The translations under genes and the position numbers were made by a program. A model generated the notes under the pieces. The model saw only the letters and a program-made list of their open reading frames with translations, was not told where the DNA came from and did not search any database. Source: Bacteroidales bacterium (GTDB lineage: Bacteria > Bacteroidota > Bacteroidia > Bacteroidales > WCHB1-69). Taken from it: a DNA stretch of 12,191 nt. Of this stretch, positions 1-7,939 are shown piece by piece; the stretch's first letter is position 1, and each line of letters begins with the position of its first letter. Location: NCBI GenBank assembly GCA_031266895.1, contig JAISAD010000096.1:1-12191 (forward strand). The letters are read 5' to 3'.

Positions 1-2038
1 TATCGAGCTTGGCATTGGCGCGATCCTTTAGAATATCCTGCACCATATTATCGTAAGCCTCCTGGTTGACTACGGCGTCATTCATCATCTCTTCCATCAG
101 AGAGAGCGATTGATCCATAGTTTCGTTCAGCCCACGGAGTTCTACATAACTGCGCTTGCCGTCTGTAGATACTGCATTAAACGACATGGCCAACTTATAC
201 ATCTCCATTTTAAGCTTTTCGGGAGTATATTTTGATGTTCCCAGATAGGGCAAATAATCAAATGCCAACGCCAGCTTTTTATCAGTATATTTAGATATTT
301 CTACAAACTGATTAAGCTCATAAATATTATTGGTAGTGTTGTGAGTGTAATAGAAATTAACGCCTTCGGCAAGCTGTTCGCGAGCAATTTTTTCGTCAAA
401 ATTGACAAAAACAGGCTGAACAGGTTCGGGATTCATGTCATAAATAGACTGTGCAAAAGCAGAAACATTGTCACGATTGATCGCTATTGGAGTAATGTGC
501 GGCTTCTCCATCTCTACCTTATCCTTGTTTTTGCCGGTATGCTTATATACGGTAACGTAGTTGTTATTCTTAAAAAATTCGTTAGCAAAAGCCACAATAT
601 CTTTTTTGGTCAATTTGGCCATATCATCAATTTCCGAAATGTAATCTTTCCAATCTATTTCATTAATAAAAGCATCAAGAAAACGGTAGCAGGAGTAGCG
701 ATCATCTACGGTTTGAATTACTTCCAGCTTTTTATTATTAATAACGGCCTGCAACAGCTCTTCATCAAAATCGCCGGCTTTCAGTTTGGCTATCTCTGCT
801 TGTATCAATTTACCTACCTCTTCCAGGGATTGATCTTCGCGAGGCAGGCCCAGAAAGATGAAAATACCGTAATCTTTCAATGGCTGTCGGGCTGCCTGCA
901 TCTCTAACACTTTCTGTTGCTGTATCAAATCCAAATCAATAAGTCCGGCTTTCCCATTGTAAAGAATATCACTGATAAGGTTCAGATAAAGCGCCTCTTT
1001 CGATTGAGGATTTCCGTAACGATAGCCCACCGCAATGCACTCCTGATCGGGCGTAGCAACATGAAAAGTTCGGCAAGCGGTAATCGGCTGCTCTTCCACT
1101 TTTGCCGGTCGATCGAGACTGTTATTCGCCTGCATTCGACCGAAATACTTATCCACAATTTGAATGGTTTTTTCAAAGTCAATATCACCGGCCATCAAAA
1201 TCGCCATATTATTGGATACATAGTATTTTTTCTGAAACTCCATTACGCTTTTCATAGAGGGATTTTTAAGCTGTTCGGGAAGCCCTATAACATCGGTTTT
1301 GTACGGATGTTTGCTAAAAAGGCCCTCAAACAATTTATTCCATACCATACGGCTGCCATGGTCCTGCCCCATATTAAATTCTTCATAAACGGTTTCCAGC
1401 TCAGTGTGGAAGAGGCGCAGCTGCATATTGGTAAAGCGGTCATACTCCAGCTTCATAAAACGCTCTATTTCGTTAGAGGGAATTTCGTTAACATAAGCGG
1501 TAAGGTCATGGCTGGTAAAAGCATTAGTGCCGGAAGCGCCAAGTGCTCCTACCATTTTATCGTACTCGTTAGAAATGGCATATTTGGCAGCCTCATTGGA
1601 AACTGCGTCTATTTGCTTGTAAATTTTCTTTTTAGCTTCGGGCGTAGCGGCCTGTTTATGCAGTTCAAAAAGGTTGGTAATGCTGTCGAGCAAAACACGC
1701 TCCTTTTTCCAATCCATTGTACCAAAATGGTTAGTTCCCTTAAACATCATGTGCTCAAGATAGTGTGCTAACCCTGTATTGTCTCGGGATTCGTCCTTAG
1801 CGCCGGCCTTTACGGCAATTACGGTCTGTACACGCGGTTCGTCGCTATTCTTGGTCAAATAGACTTTTAAACCGTTTTTCAGAGTGTAGATACGTGCCTT
1901 ATAGGGGTCGTTGGTAACCTCCGCGTAGGCATAACCATTGGCATCGATTTTAGAGATGGTCTTGTGCTCGTTTTTATCACAGCAACAAGCAGAAAAGATA
2001 AGCGCACAGCTTACCATTAAAAGCATTTTTTTCATCAT
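1..2038 (-). CDS. M16 (insulinase-type) zinc protease, lipoprotein, partial at left edge
   Basis: An inverzincin metallopeptidase, probably anchored in the outer or inner membrane facing the periplasm, where it would degrade peptides. The frame is open from the ATG at 2038 to position 1, giving 679 visible residues; the C-terminal part lies outside the window. The N-terminus has a lipoprotein signal (KK, a hydrophobic stretch, then IFSA-C with Cys18 as the lipidation site, followed by two more Cys). The zinc motif HYLEH is at 92-96 (ligands His92 and His96, catalytic Glu95). The third ligand is probably Glu219 in VYEEF. The His96-Glu219 spacing is about 46 residues longer than in pitrilysin, an insertion I associate with large Bacteroidota M16 proteins of about 940 residues. 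The segment AGDIDFEKT and what follows belongs to the first M16_C domain. A second in-frame ATG lies at 2035. Transcription probably starts from the -7 element at 2087-2094. Confidence 0.93.
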   Translation of the reverse strand, partial: MMKKMLLMVSCALIFSACCCDKNEHKTISKIDANGYAYAEVTNDPYKARIYTLKNGLKVYLTKNSDEPRVQTVIAVKAGAKDESRDNTGLAHYLEHMMFKGTNHFGTMDWKKERVLLDSITNLFELHKQAATPEAKKKIYKQIDAVSNEAAKYAISNEYDKMVGALGASGTNAFTSHDLTAYVNEIPSNEIERFMKLEYDRFTNMQLRLFHTELETVYEEFNMGQDHGSRMVWNKLFEGLFSKHPYKTDVIGLPEQLKNPSMKSVMEFQKKYYVSNNMAILMAGDIDFEKTIQIVDKYFGRMQANNSLDRPAKVEEQPITACRTFHVATPDQECIAVGYRYGNPQSKEALYLNLISDILYNGKAGLIDLDLIQQQKVLEMQAARQPLKDYGIFIFLGLPREDQSLEEVGKLIQAEIAKLKAGDFDEELLQAVINNKKLEVIQTVDDRYSCYRFLDAFINEIDWKDYISEIDDMAKLTKKDIVAFANEFFKNNNYVTVYKHTGKNKDKVEMEKPHITPIAINRDNVSAFAQSIYDMNPEPVQPVFVNFDEKIAREQLAEGVNFYYTHNTTNNIYELNQFVEISKYTDKKLALAFDYLPYLGTSKYTPEKLKMEMYKLAMSFNAVSTDGKRSYVELRGLNETMDQSLSLMEEMMNDAVVNQEAYDNMVQDILKDRANAKLD

Positions 2039-2086
2039 GTATTAGTTTTAAATGAAACAATATAGTTAACGATTATTATCGTCCGG

Positions 2087-2094
2087 CAAAGATA
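2087..2094 (-). promoter_or_regulatory. Bacteroidota -7 promoter element for the M16 gene
   Basis: The minus strand reads TATCTTTG, an exact match to TAnnTTTG. It lies in the 80-bp gap behind the M3 gene and implies a leader of about 40 nt before the ATG at 2038. No clear -33 TTTG is visible at the expected distance. It suggests that the M16 gene can be transcribed separately from the M3 gene upstream of it. Confidence 0.6.
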
Positions 2095-2118
2095 CAAAAA
2101 ATATTTCAGGGAAACAGA

Positions 2119-4227
2119 TTATTTTAATCCTCTTTTTTTCAACAGCGCATCAATAGAGGGCTGTTGTCCCTTAAATTGGACATATAACTCCATAAGATCC
2201 CTGGTATTCCCACTCGAAATCACTTGTCGAAATGCTTTGGCAGTATTAGGATCGAAAAGCCCCTTTTTCTTAAATTCGGCAAATGCATCGCTGTCAAGCA
2301 TTGCTGCCCATGTGTAGCTGTAATATCCTGCACTGTACCCATTTGCAAAAACATGCTGGAAGTAGGGACTCTTATATCTCGAAATAATTTCAGGAATGAG
2401 CCCTATATTATGCATTGCCTGCTCTTCAAAATCGGGCAACTTAATGCGGGTCGGTTTCGTAATAGTATGATAATCCATATCAAGGAACGAAGCAGCCAGC
2501 AATTCCACATTGATAAAGCCTTGTCCGTAATGTGCAGCAGCTTCAAGTCTGGCAATCAGCGCATCGGGAATAGACTCGCGGGTTTGGTAATGCTTTGCAT
2601 ACATTTTTAATACCTCCGGTTCGCTTGCCCAGTTTTCCATAATTTGAGAGGGCATTTCCACAAAATCGCGAGGAACATTAGTCCCCGACAGCGACTTGTA
2701 GTGGCATTGCGACAAAATGCTGTGCAATCCATGCCCAAACTCATGGAAAAGCGTTGACGTTTCATCAAAATTGAGTAATGCCGGCTTGTCGCCGGCAGGC
2801 TTTGTGAAATTGAATACCAAGGATACCACCGGAATAATATTTTTTCCGTTTTGATCTACATATTGTTCTCTAAAATTAGTCATCCATGCGCCGCTCCGTT
2901 TGCTGTTTCGCGGAAAGAAATCCATGTAAAGAATGGCAATCACTTTGTTGCCCTCATGCACTTCATATACTTTTACATCTTCTTGATACACGGGAATATC
3001 CTTATTTTCCCTGAAAGTAACTCCATATAGTTTTTCGGCTACTGTAAAAGCACCGCTACATACATTATCCAGGGCAAAATAGGGACGGATAGTCTCATCG
3101 TCCAAATCGTATTTCTCTTTACGCAATTTCTCGCAGTAGTAGCGCCAGTCACAAGGTTCGAGTTTGAAATTTTGCCCTTCGGCCCTAATCATCGCTTGAT
3201 ATTCGGCGGCTTCCTGTCTGGCTTTGGCTAATGCGGGACGCCATACCTGGAGCAGCAACTGATTTACCGCTCCGGGCGTTTTAGCCATACAATCGTCAAG
3301 TACATAATGAGCATGCGAAGCAAAACCAAGCATATTGGCACGTTCCAACCGCAGATTTACGATAGTATCAATAATAGCACGATTATCGGGTTCTCCGGAA
3401 ATGCAACGATTAGCATAGGCCGTCCACAACTCTTTGCGCAGGTTACGGTCTTTGCAGTTCATTAAAAACGGCTCCATGCTAGGCAAATGAACAGTGAATA
3501 CATATTTACTTTTAGTGGCAGGGTCGGCATTGCCTGTTTCAAGCGCCGCCGCAAGTTGACTTTCAGGCATTCCATCCAATTGGGCGACATTATGCACCAC
3601 CAGCTTATAGTTGTTGGTGGCTTTCAGGACATTATTGCCGAATTTCAGTTCGAGAGTAGAAAGAGCGCTATTAATTTCGCGAAAATGGGCGTGTTGCGTC
3701 GAATCAAGGTTAGCGCCACCACGTACAAAATGCTTGTAGGTCTCTTCGAGCAGGCGCGCCTCTTCGCCCTGTAACTGCGATTTGGCTTCATATACTGTCT
3801 TGACTTTGGCAAAAAGCGCCTTGTTCAGCGTAATATTGTCGCTGTGTTCTGACAGGAGCGGCGCTATTTCTTCCGACAATTTCTCCAATACTGTGTCACT
3901 CATACAGGAGAACATATTGAAAAATACCGCTGTTACCTTGTCAAGCTGCATTCCGCTATATTCGAGTGCCTCAATGGTATTGGCAAAAGCAGGTGCCTCT
4001 TTATTGTCTATAATGGCATGGATAGCTTTGTTTTGCGCTTCAATACCTGCTTGAATAGCCGGTAGATAATGCTCCGGCTTAATCAGATTAAAAGGAGGCA
4101 CGCCGTAGGGAGTGTTCCACTCCTGCATAAAAGGGTTCGTTTCGGCAGACTCTTTCGACTGCTCTTTTTTACCGCAGCATCCTATTAAAAAGATTCCGGA
4201 AAGAACTAATAGACCCATCTTTTTCAT
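2119..4227 (-). CDS. dcp: M3 family peptidyl-dipeptidase (Dcp-like), lipoprotein
   Basis: A thimet-oligopeptidase-family zinc peptidase of 702 residues, close to the usual Dcp length of about 680. Dcp enzymes release dipeptides from the C-termini of short peptides. The N-terminus is a lipoprotein signal (FLIG-C, Cys17), so this copy is probably membrane anchored and periplasmic rather than cytoplasmic. The zinc site is HEFGH at 495-499 (His495, catalytic Glu496, His499) with Glu524 in DFVEMPSQ as third ligand. The His499-Glu524 spacing of 25 equals that of E. coli Dcp (His474-Glu499). The substrate-binding tyrosine-rich motif YSAGYYSYTWA is at 631-641. The start MKKMG is chosen because it gives a proper signal peptide. 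The gene lies 80 bp upstream of the M16 lipoprotein gene on the same strand. Oligopeptidase A (PrlC) type specificity cannot be excluded from sequence alone. Confidence 0.94.
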   Translation of the reverse strand: MKKMGLLVLSGIFLIGCCGKKEQSKESAETNPFMQEWNTPYGVPPFNLIKPEHYLPAIQAGIEAQNKAIHAIIDNKEAPAFANTIEALEYSGMQLDKVTAVFFNMFSCMSDTVLEKLSEEIAPLLSEHSDNITLNKALFAKVKTVYEAKSQLQGEEARLLEETYKHFVRGGANLDSTQHAHFREINSALSTLELKFGNNVLKATNNYKLVVHNVAQLDGMPESQLAAALETGNADPATKSKYVFTVHLPSMEPFLMNCKDRNLRKELWTAYANRCISGEPDNRAIIDTIVNLRLERANMLGFASHAHYVLDDCMAKTPGAVNQLLLQVWRPALAKARQEAAEYQAMIRAEGQNFKLEPCDWRYYCEKLRKEKYDLDDETIRPYFALDNVCSGAFTVAEKLYGVTFRENKDIPVYQEDVKVYEVHEGNKVIAILYMDFFPRNSKRSGAWMTNFREQYVDQNGKNIIPVVSLVFNFTKPAGDKPALLNFDETSTLFHEFGHGLHSILSQCHYKSLSGTNVPRDFVEMPSQIMENWASEPEVLKMYAKHYQTRESIPDALIARLEAAAHYGQGFINVELLAASFLDMDYHTITKPTRIKLPDFEEQAMHNIGLIPEIISRYKSPYFQHVFANGYSAGYYSYTWAAMLDSDAFAEFKKKGLFDPNTAKAFRQVISSGNTRDLMELYVQFKGQQPSIDALLKKRGLK

Positions 4228-4285
4228 CTTAATTTATTGATATACAATTTATAATGCAAATTTCCAAAACTTATTTTCTCACTGA

Positions 4286-4310
4286 TTTTAAGGAAGACGA
4301 AGCCTTAAAA
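4286..4310 (-). repeat. Perfect 8-bp inverted repeat in the leader of the M3 gene
   Basis: TTTTAAGG (4286-4293) and CCTTAAAA (4303-4310) are exact reverse complements around a 9-nt loop. They lie between the proposed start site near 4325 and the ATG at 4227, so the M3 mRNA leader could fold here. There is no adjoining U-run, so it does not look like an intrinsic terminator. The role is unknown: mRNA stabilisation, a translation-control hairpin or an operator are all possible. Confidence 0.45.
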
Positions 4311-4314
4311 ACCC

Positions 4315-4329
4315 TCTTCAAAATGAAGA
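4315..4329 (-). repeat. Small dyad at the predicted M3 transcription start
   Basis: TCTTCA (4315-4320) and TGAAGA (4324-4329) are exact reverse complements around AAA. The dyad lies directly downstream of the minus-strand -7 element at 4332-4339, so it would overlap the transcription start. It could be an operator or a 5'-end hairpin; nothing else supports a specific role. Confidence 0.35.
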
Positions 4330-4331
4330 TG

Positions 4332-4339
4332 CAAAAGTA
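4332..4339 (-). promoter_or_regulatory. -7 promoter element for the M3 peptidase gene
   Basis: The minus strand reads TACTTTTG, matching TAnnTTTG, followed by CATC. The implied leader is about 98 nt. It stands back to back with the plus-strand -7 element at 4380-4387, with 40 bp between them. No convincing -33 TTTG is seen at the usual spacing. Confidence 0.5.
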
Positions 4340-4379
4340 AGTAAAATTTTGGAAGAAAAAATGCTATTCAAAAAAAATG

Positions 4380-4387
4380 TATTTTTG
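4380..4387 (+). promoter_or_regulatory. -7 promoter element for the bifunctional nuclease gene
   Basis: TATTTTTG followed by CA matches TAnnTTTG. It lies 28 bp before the ATG at 4416, implying a leader of about 22 nt. The nearest upstream TTG (4349-4351) is too far away, about 28 bp, for a standard -33 element. Confidence 0.55.
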
Positions 4388-4415
4388 CAGGCATAAAATA
4401 ATCGCATTATCGTAA

Positions 4416-5036
4416 ATGAATTATATTGAATTGGAATTTTATGATGTTCAAAATTCAAGGATGCCGAACGAGGTTTTTGTTCTGATTTTGAAAGAAAAAA
4501 AGGACAGTGGACGGGCTATTCCGATTTTGATAGGATTGAATGAGGCACGTTGTATTGTAATGGAGCAAAGCAAAGCGGCATCTAAGCGGCCGGGAACTCA
4601 TGAGCTTGTCGGTAAGGTGATTTCAGCCGCCCGTTTCGAGTTGCAAAAAGTGGTTATTCACCATTATGAAGAGGGTATTTTTTACGCTAATCTGATTTTA
4701 CGAGATCCTGATCAAAATGTGTTTGAAATAGATTCACGTACTTCAGATGCGGTGATTTTAGCCCTGAAATTCAATATTCCAATCTATATTAAAGATACTA
4801 TCCTTAGCAAGGCGGCTATTTTTCCCACTTCCGTTATTCAACCCGAAGATTTTAACGCAAAAAAAAAAGAGTTGAATGAAGATATGGAAGCCTATAATCA
4901 ATTTTTAGACGAAAAGCTGCGAAATATGAATAAGACGGAGTTAAACAACCTGCTGCAAGGAGCAGTGGAATGTGAAGATTATGAACTGGCATCCAAAATA
5001 CATGAGGAACTTACAAGGCGGAAAGACTCTCGTTGA
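4416..5036 (+). CDS. Bifunctional nuclease family protein (BFN/DUF151) with C-terminal UVR motif
   Basis: A 206-residue, probably cytoplasmic protein. Residues about 16-135 form the BFN domain; the typical motif is IDSRTSDAVILALKFNIPIY at 105-124, preceded by the ANLIL strand. Members of this family have been reported to have DNase and RNase activity, but the activity of bacterial homologues is poorly established. Residues about 170-203 match a UvrB/UvrC (UVR) motif (L..LLQGAVECEDYELASKIHEEL), an amphipathic helical hairpin used for protein contacts. This two-part layout is common in Bacteroidota. The gene has no signal peptide, is transcribed alone, and is divergent from the M3 peptidase gene. 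Its last 26 bp overlap the 3' end of the amidohydrolase gene on the opposite strand. The start is the only sensible ATG close behind the -7 element. Confidence 0.9.
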   Translation: MNYIELEFYDVQNSRMPNEVFVLILKEKKDSGRAIPILIGLNEARCIVMEQSKAASKRPGTHELVGKVISAARFELQKVVIHHYEEGIFYANLILRDPDQNVFEIDSRTSDAVILALKFNIPIYIKDTILSKAAIFPTSVIQPEDFNAKKKELNEDMEAYNQFLDEKLRNMNKTELNNLLQGAVECEDYELASKIHEELTRRKDSR

Positions 5037-6204
5037 GCGCACTGATAGCCACCCAGCTCATTAATCCCATACCCACCTTAAGCGCCTCTTCATCAATATC
5101 GAAATCGACTGTGTGAAGCTGATGTACACTGCTTCCCTCTGCTGTTACTCCCAATCGATAATAACAACCCGGCACTTCTTGCAGATAGAGAGCAAAATCA
5201 TCGGCAGTCATGCGTGGCTGTAATTCTATAACTTTGTCATTACCAAGATATTGTATAGCACAGCGCCTAACATGTTCGGTAGCCTTCTCATCGTTGTTTA
5301 AAACAGGATATCCATGCCGAATTTCCGGAAATACCTGTACATTCATTTTTTTTGCTACCTGTTCCGCTACTTTCTTTATGATGTGGTGCACCTGCTTGCG
5401 CCACGTTTCGTCAAAGGTGCGTATTGTACCCTCTATTTCAACCGTATCGCAGATAATATTGGATTTGCCAGGCGCCAAAAACTTTCCGAAAGCCACTACT
5501 GAAGGCGGATCTGCCGGTTGCATGCGCCGGATATTATTATCAATTTCCGACAAAATGCACACTCCAGCCATCAAAGGGTTGATTACCTCCTTGCTGAGCG
5601 CAGCATGTCCTCCCCTTCCTGTAATTGTGAGATGAATTTCATCGCTGGAGGCCATGCATGCGCCTGCTCGAATGCCGATGCTCCCTGTAGGAATTTCAGG
5701 CGTAACGTGCTGTCCAAAAATAAGCTGTACATCAGGCTGTTGCAATACGCAGGCCTCAATCAAAGCATCTGCTCCTCCTAAACATTCCTCTTCCGAAGGT
5801 TGAAAAATGGCTTTCACTGTGCCTCCAAAATAAGGTTTCAGGTTGCTGATTATCATTAATGTACCCAATAGCGAAGCAATATGTGCATCATGACCGCAAG
5901 CATGCATAATGCCTTTGTGTCGAGACTGATAAGGCGTTTCCTTAATCTCATAAAGAGGCAAGGCGTCCATATCGGCACGCAAAGCCACGCATTTGCTACC
6001 GGCCAATTCACCCTGTACAAGGGCTACTAAACCTGTGCCTCCCACGTTTCGGATATATGAAATATTCAGCAAATCAAGGGTTTCTGCAATTTTATCAGCT
6101 GTTTTAAATTCTTTGGCCGACAATTCTGGATATTGGTGAAAATATCGGCGCAATGCCACCGCCTGTATCCAGTATTTTTCAGCTAATTCCTTGATTTTAT
6201 CCAT
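5011..6204 (-). CDS. M20D-type metal-dependent amidohydrolase / carboxypeptidase
   Basis: A 397-residue cytoplasmic hydrolase of the M20 family, the group of N-acyl-amino-acid, hippurate and IAA-conjugate hydrolases. It would cleave an amide bond between an acyl group and an amino acid; the exact substrate cannot be read from sequence. Metal-site motifs are HACGHDAH at 101-108 (Cys103, His105), QPSEE at 135-139, GQHV with His166, and a C-terminal His364 in the LHTVDFD motif. GRGGHAAL (His200) marks the inserted dimerisation domain. DDFALYLQ is the usual late motif. I chose the ATG at 6204; a TTG at 6222 in the same frame would add six residues and overlap glutamine synthetase by 7 bp. With the ATG the gap to glutamine synthetase is 11 bp, so the two are very likely one operon. 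An N-acetyl-diaminopimelate deacetylase role is a possible alternative. Confidence 0.9.
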   Translation of the reverse strand: MDKIKELAEKYWIQAVALRRYFHQYPELSAKEFKTADKIAETLDLLNISYIRNVGGTGLVALVQGELAGSKCVALRADMDALPLYEIKETPYQSRHKGIMHACGHDAHIASLLGTLMIISNLKPYFGGTVKAIFQPSEEECLGGADALIEACVLQQPDVQLIFGQHVTPEIPTGSIGIRAGACMASSDEIHLTITGRGGHAALSKEVINPLMAGVCILSEIDNNIRRMQPADPPSVVAFGKFLAPGKSNIICDTVEIEGTIRTFDETWRKQVHHIIKKVAEQVAKKMNVQVFPEIRHGYPVLNNDEKATEHVRRCAIQYLGNDKVIELQPRMTADDFALYLQEVPGCYYRLGVTAEGSSVHQLHTVDFDIDEEALKVGMGLMSWVAISALNESLSAL

Positions 6205-6215
6205 ATTATACAATA

Positions 6216-7721
6216 TCAGCAATGAAAATAAATATTCACCAGTTCTTGCATCTTTGCAGGATGTTTTTTTATCTCTTCGCGAATATGCTGGTCATTAAAC
6301 GATTTTAGATGCTTAATAATATCATCAATCATTTCAGCATTAAAAATACCATGTTTTTCAAAAATATGACGATGTGCACAGAGGTGGTCGGCAGACTCCC
6401 AGCAGGAAGCCGGCAATTGTTCCAAATCGACCGATTTTTTCTTGTGTTCTTCGCTGTGGATATCGACATCTACGTAAGTTTTATTGGCCAGATTGAGCGC
6501 ACTGCTCTCCATTTCAAAACCATGACGGGCAGCTACTGCCAAACCTGCCAATAATAAATAGATGTCGGCCGAGCCGTCAGGAGAACGGAACTCTATTGTC
6601 TGTTTTTGTGAAAAATCCTGATTAACAGGTTTTTCTAATGGATTAGATTGGGCTACCATATCTTTATTGTGTGTCCAGCCGAGCGGTACACGCACCAATA
6701 CAGAACGATTGCGATCGCCCCAACAGATAGAAGTAGGCGCTTCCTGATGCGGCACCAACCGGAAGTAAGAAGTGGGATTCGTATTGCCGAATGCAGTCAG
6801 CGAAGAGGCGCAGGTCATATAACCGGCAATGGCCGTCTTGGCTATAGAATTTAATTTTACACCTTTAACAAACTGATTAACACCGTCTTTTACAATACAA
6901 GTGTGGATATGCAAGCCGCTTCCTGCTTTTCCTTCGGTGATCTTCGGGGCAAATGTAACATTCAACCCATATTGATAAGCCAGTTCCCTGATAATCCACT
7001 TGGCTATAATCAGTTGACTTGCAGCCTGCTCTACATCACAAACCAGAAATTCTATCTCATTCTGCTCATAAACTTTATCTCCCAGCGTAAAATTGCCTAC
7101 TTCGGAGTGGCCGTATTTGATTTGTCCGCCGGCCTGAGCAATATAAAGCATGCATTCTCTGCGGAATTGATCAAATTTTGTAAACGGGCCCGATTCGTGG
7201 TAGCCTTTTTGATCAGGAATCAGATAAAGGTCTTCCTTATCACCGATGACGTAAAATTCCAATTCACCCATTGCCTGAAATTTCATATTGGTAACCTTGG
7301 TGAATGCCGCCGATGCCTTTTTCAAAATATATTCGGGCGAATTTTCCATCGGCTGCCCGTCTTTATTGTAATACGAACACAGGAATGAGAGGGTTGAAAT
7401 GGTATTAAAAGGGTCAACAAATGCCGTAGAAAAGCGCGGCACCACATACAAATCGCTTGCCCCTGCATGAATAAACGAAGGAAAAATATTCGACCCGTCA
7501 ACACGTTCGCCCGTAGTAAGCAATTGCTCCAAATAGTCCTTATTGTTAATCACAAAATTAAGCACTTTCAGTTTGCCATCGCCAGCCACATAGCGAAAAT
7601 CAATCATTTTGATTTCTCGCTCTTCGCAAAATTTAATAATATCTGCCTTTGTAAAAGCTTCGGGCAACTTTTTCAAAAAAGCCACCAATGGATTCAAATT
7701 CATTGCCAAATTCTCTTTCAT
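6216..7721 (-). CDS. glnA: Glutamine synthetase, type I-like, Bacteroidota 500-residue form
   Basis: Makes glutamine from glutamate, ammonia and ATP in the cytoplasm; 501 residues. The N-terminal beta-grasp domain carries RVDGSN (Asp75, corresponding to the FDGSS latch). The catalytic domain has GELEFY (152-157), SEVG (Glu207), GSGLHIH (267-273), NPTSYFRLVP (315-324), the flap Glu327, RNR (337-339) and EFRSPD (377-382). Two features differ from enterobacterial GlnA. There is about an eight-residue insertion between the EV and QxE parts of the metal motif (207-222). The NLYDLP loop that bears the adenylylated Tyr is missing; the aligned region reads KKKSVDLEQLP near 428-437. Control by adenylylation is therefore unlikely. 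The first Met is used as start; Met7 is an alternative. It is first in an apparent operon with the M20 amidohydrolase. A gamma-glutamyl-amine ligase role is less likely but not excluded. Confidence 0.9.
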   Translation of the reverse strand: MKENLAMNLNPLVAFLKKLPEAFTKADIIKFCEEREIKMIDFRYVAGDGKLKVLNFVINNKDYLEQLLTTGERVDGSNIFPSFIHAGASDLYVVPRFSTAFVDPFNTISTLSFLCSYYNKDGQPMENSPEYILKKASAAFTKVTNMKFQAMGELEFYVIGDKEDLYLIPDQKGYHESGPFTKFDQFRRECMLYIAQAGGQIKYGHSEVGNFTLGDKVYEQNEIEFLVCDVEQAASQLIIAKWIIRELAYQYGLNVTFAPKITEGKAGSGLHIHTCIVKDGVNQFVKGVKLNSIAKTAIAGYMTCASSLTAFGNTNPTSYFRLVPHQEAPTSICWGDRNRSVLVRVPLGWTHNKDMVAQSNPLEKPVNQDFSQKQTIEFRSPDGSADIYLLLAGLAVAARHGFEMESSALNLANKTYVDVDIHSEEHKKKSVDLEQLPASCWESADHLCAHRHIFEKHGIFNAEMIDDIIKHLKSFNDQHIREEIKKHPAKMQELVNIYFHC

Positions 7722-7756
7722 ATATCTAACATTTTTTAATTTTCAAAAAAGGGGTG

Positions 7757-7764
7757 CAAATATA
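7757..7764 (-). promoter_or_regulatory. -7 promoter element for the glutamine synthetase gene
   Basis: The minus strand reads TATATTTG followed by CA, an exact TAnnTTTG match. It is 35 bp before the ATG at 7721, so the leader would be about 30 nt. The upstream TTG (minus strand, 7777-7779) is too close to serve as a normal -33 element. Confidence 0.6.
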
Positions 7765-7790
7765 CACTAAATTTATCAATTACACACAGA

Positions 7791-7819
7791 CGGGTAAAAT
7801 TGAAAAATTAATCAACCCG
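7791..7819. repeat. Inverted repeat in the spacer upstream of glnA
   Basis: CGGGT (7791-7795) and ACCCG (7815-7819) are separated by 19 AT-rich bases. Seen from glnA, the dyad covers about -41 to -69, where an activator could bind. Seen from the lipoprotein gene, it lies about 120 bp beyond the stop and lacks a U-run, so it is a poor terminator. The arms are only 5 bp and may be chance. I see nothing else supportable in the 7722-7939 spacer apart from the glnA -7 element. Confidence 0.2.
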
Positions 7820-7939
7820 CAATTCGCACCATCACACGGTTGTCAAAAGCGCACAGACTAGTTGAGTTCTACATTATTGCAATTTATAAATAACGGAAAA
7901 AGGCACAAAAAAGAGCAAAGGATTTAGAATTTAAAAGGA

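Noticed and set aside
341..1771. Two long plus-strand open frames (341-907 and 917-1771)
   Set aside because: They run antisense to the M16 protease, whose motifs are intact on the minus strand. Their translations look like random hydrophobic shadows with no domain.
6205..6222. TTG start for the amidohydrolase at 6222
   Set aside because: It would add LILYN-type residues not typical of M20 N-termini, and an ATG at 6204 gives the usual start just before the first helix. It is kept only as an alternative.
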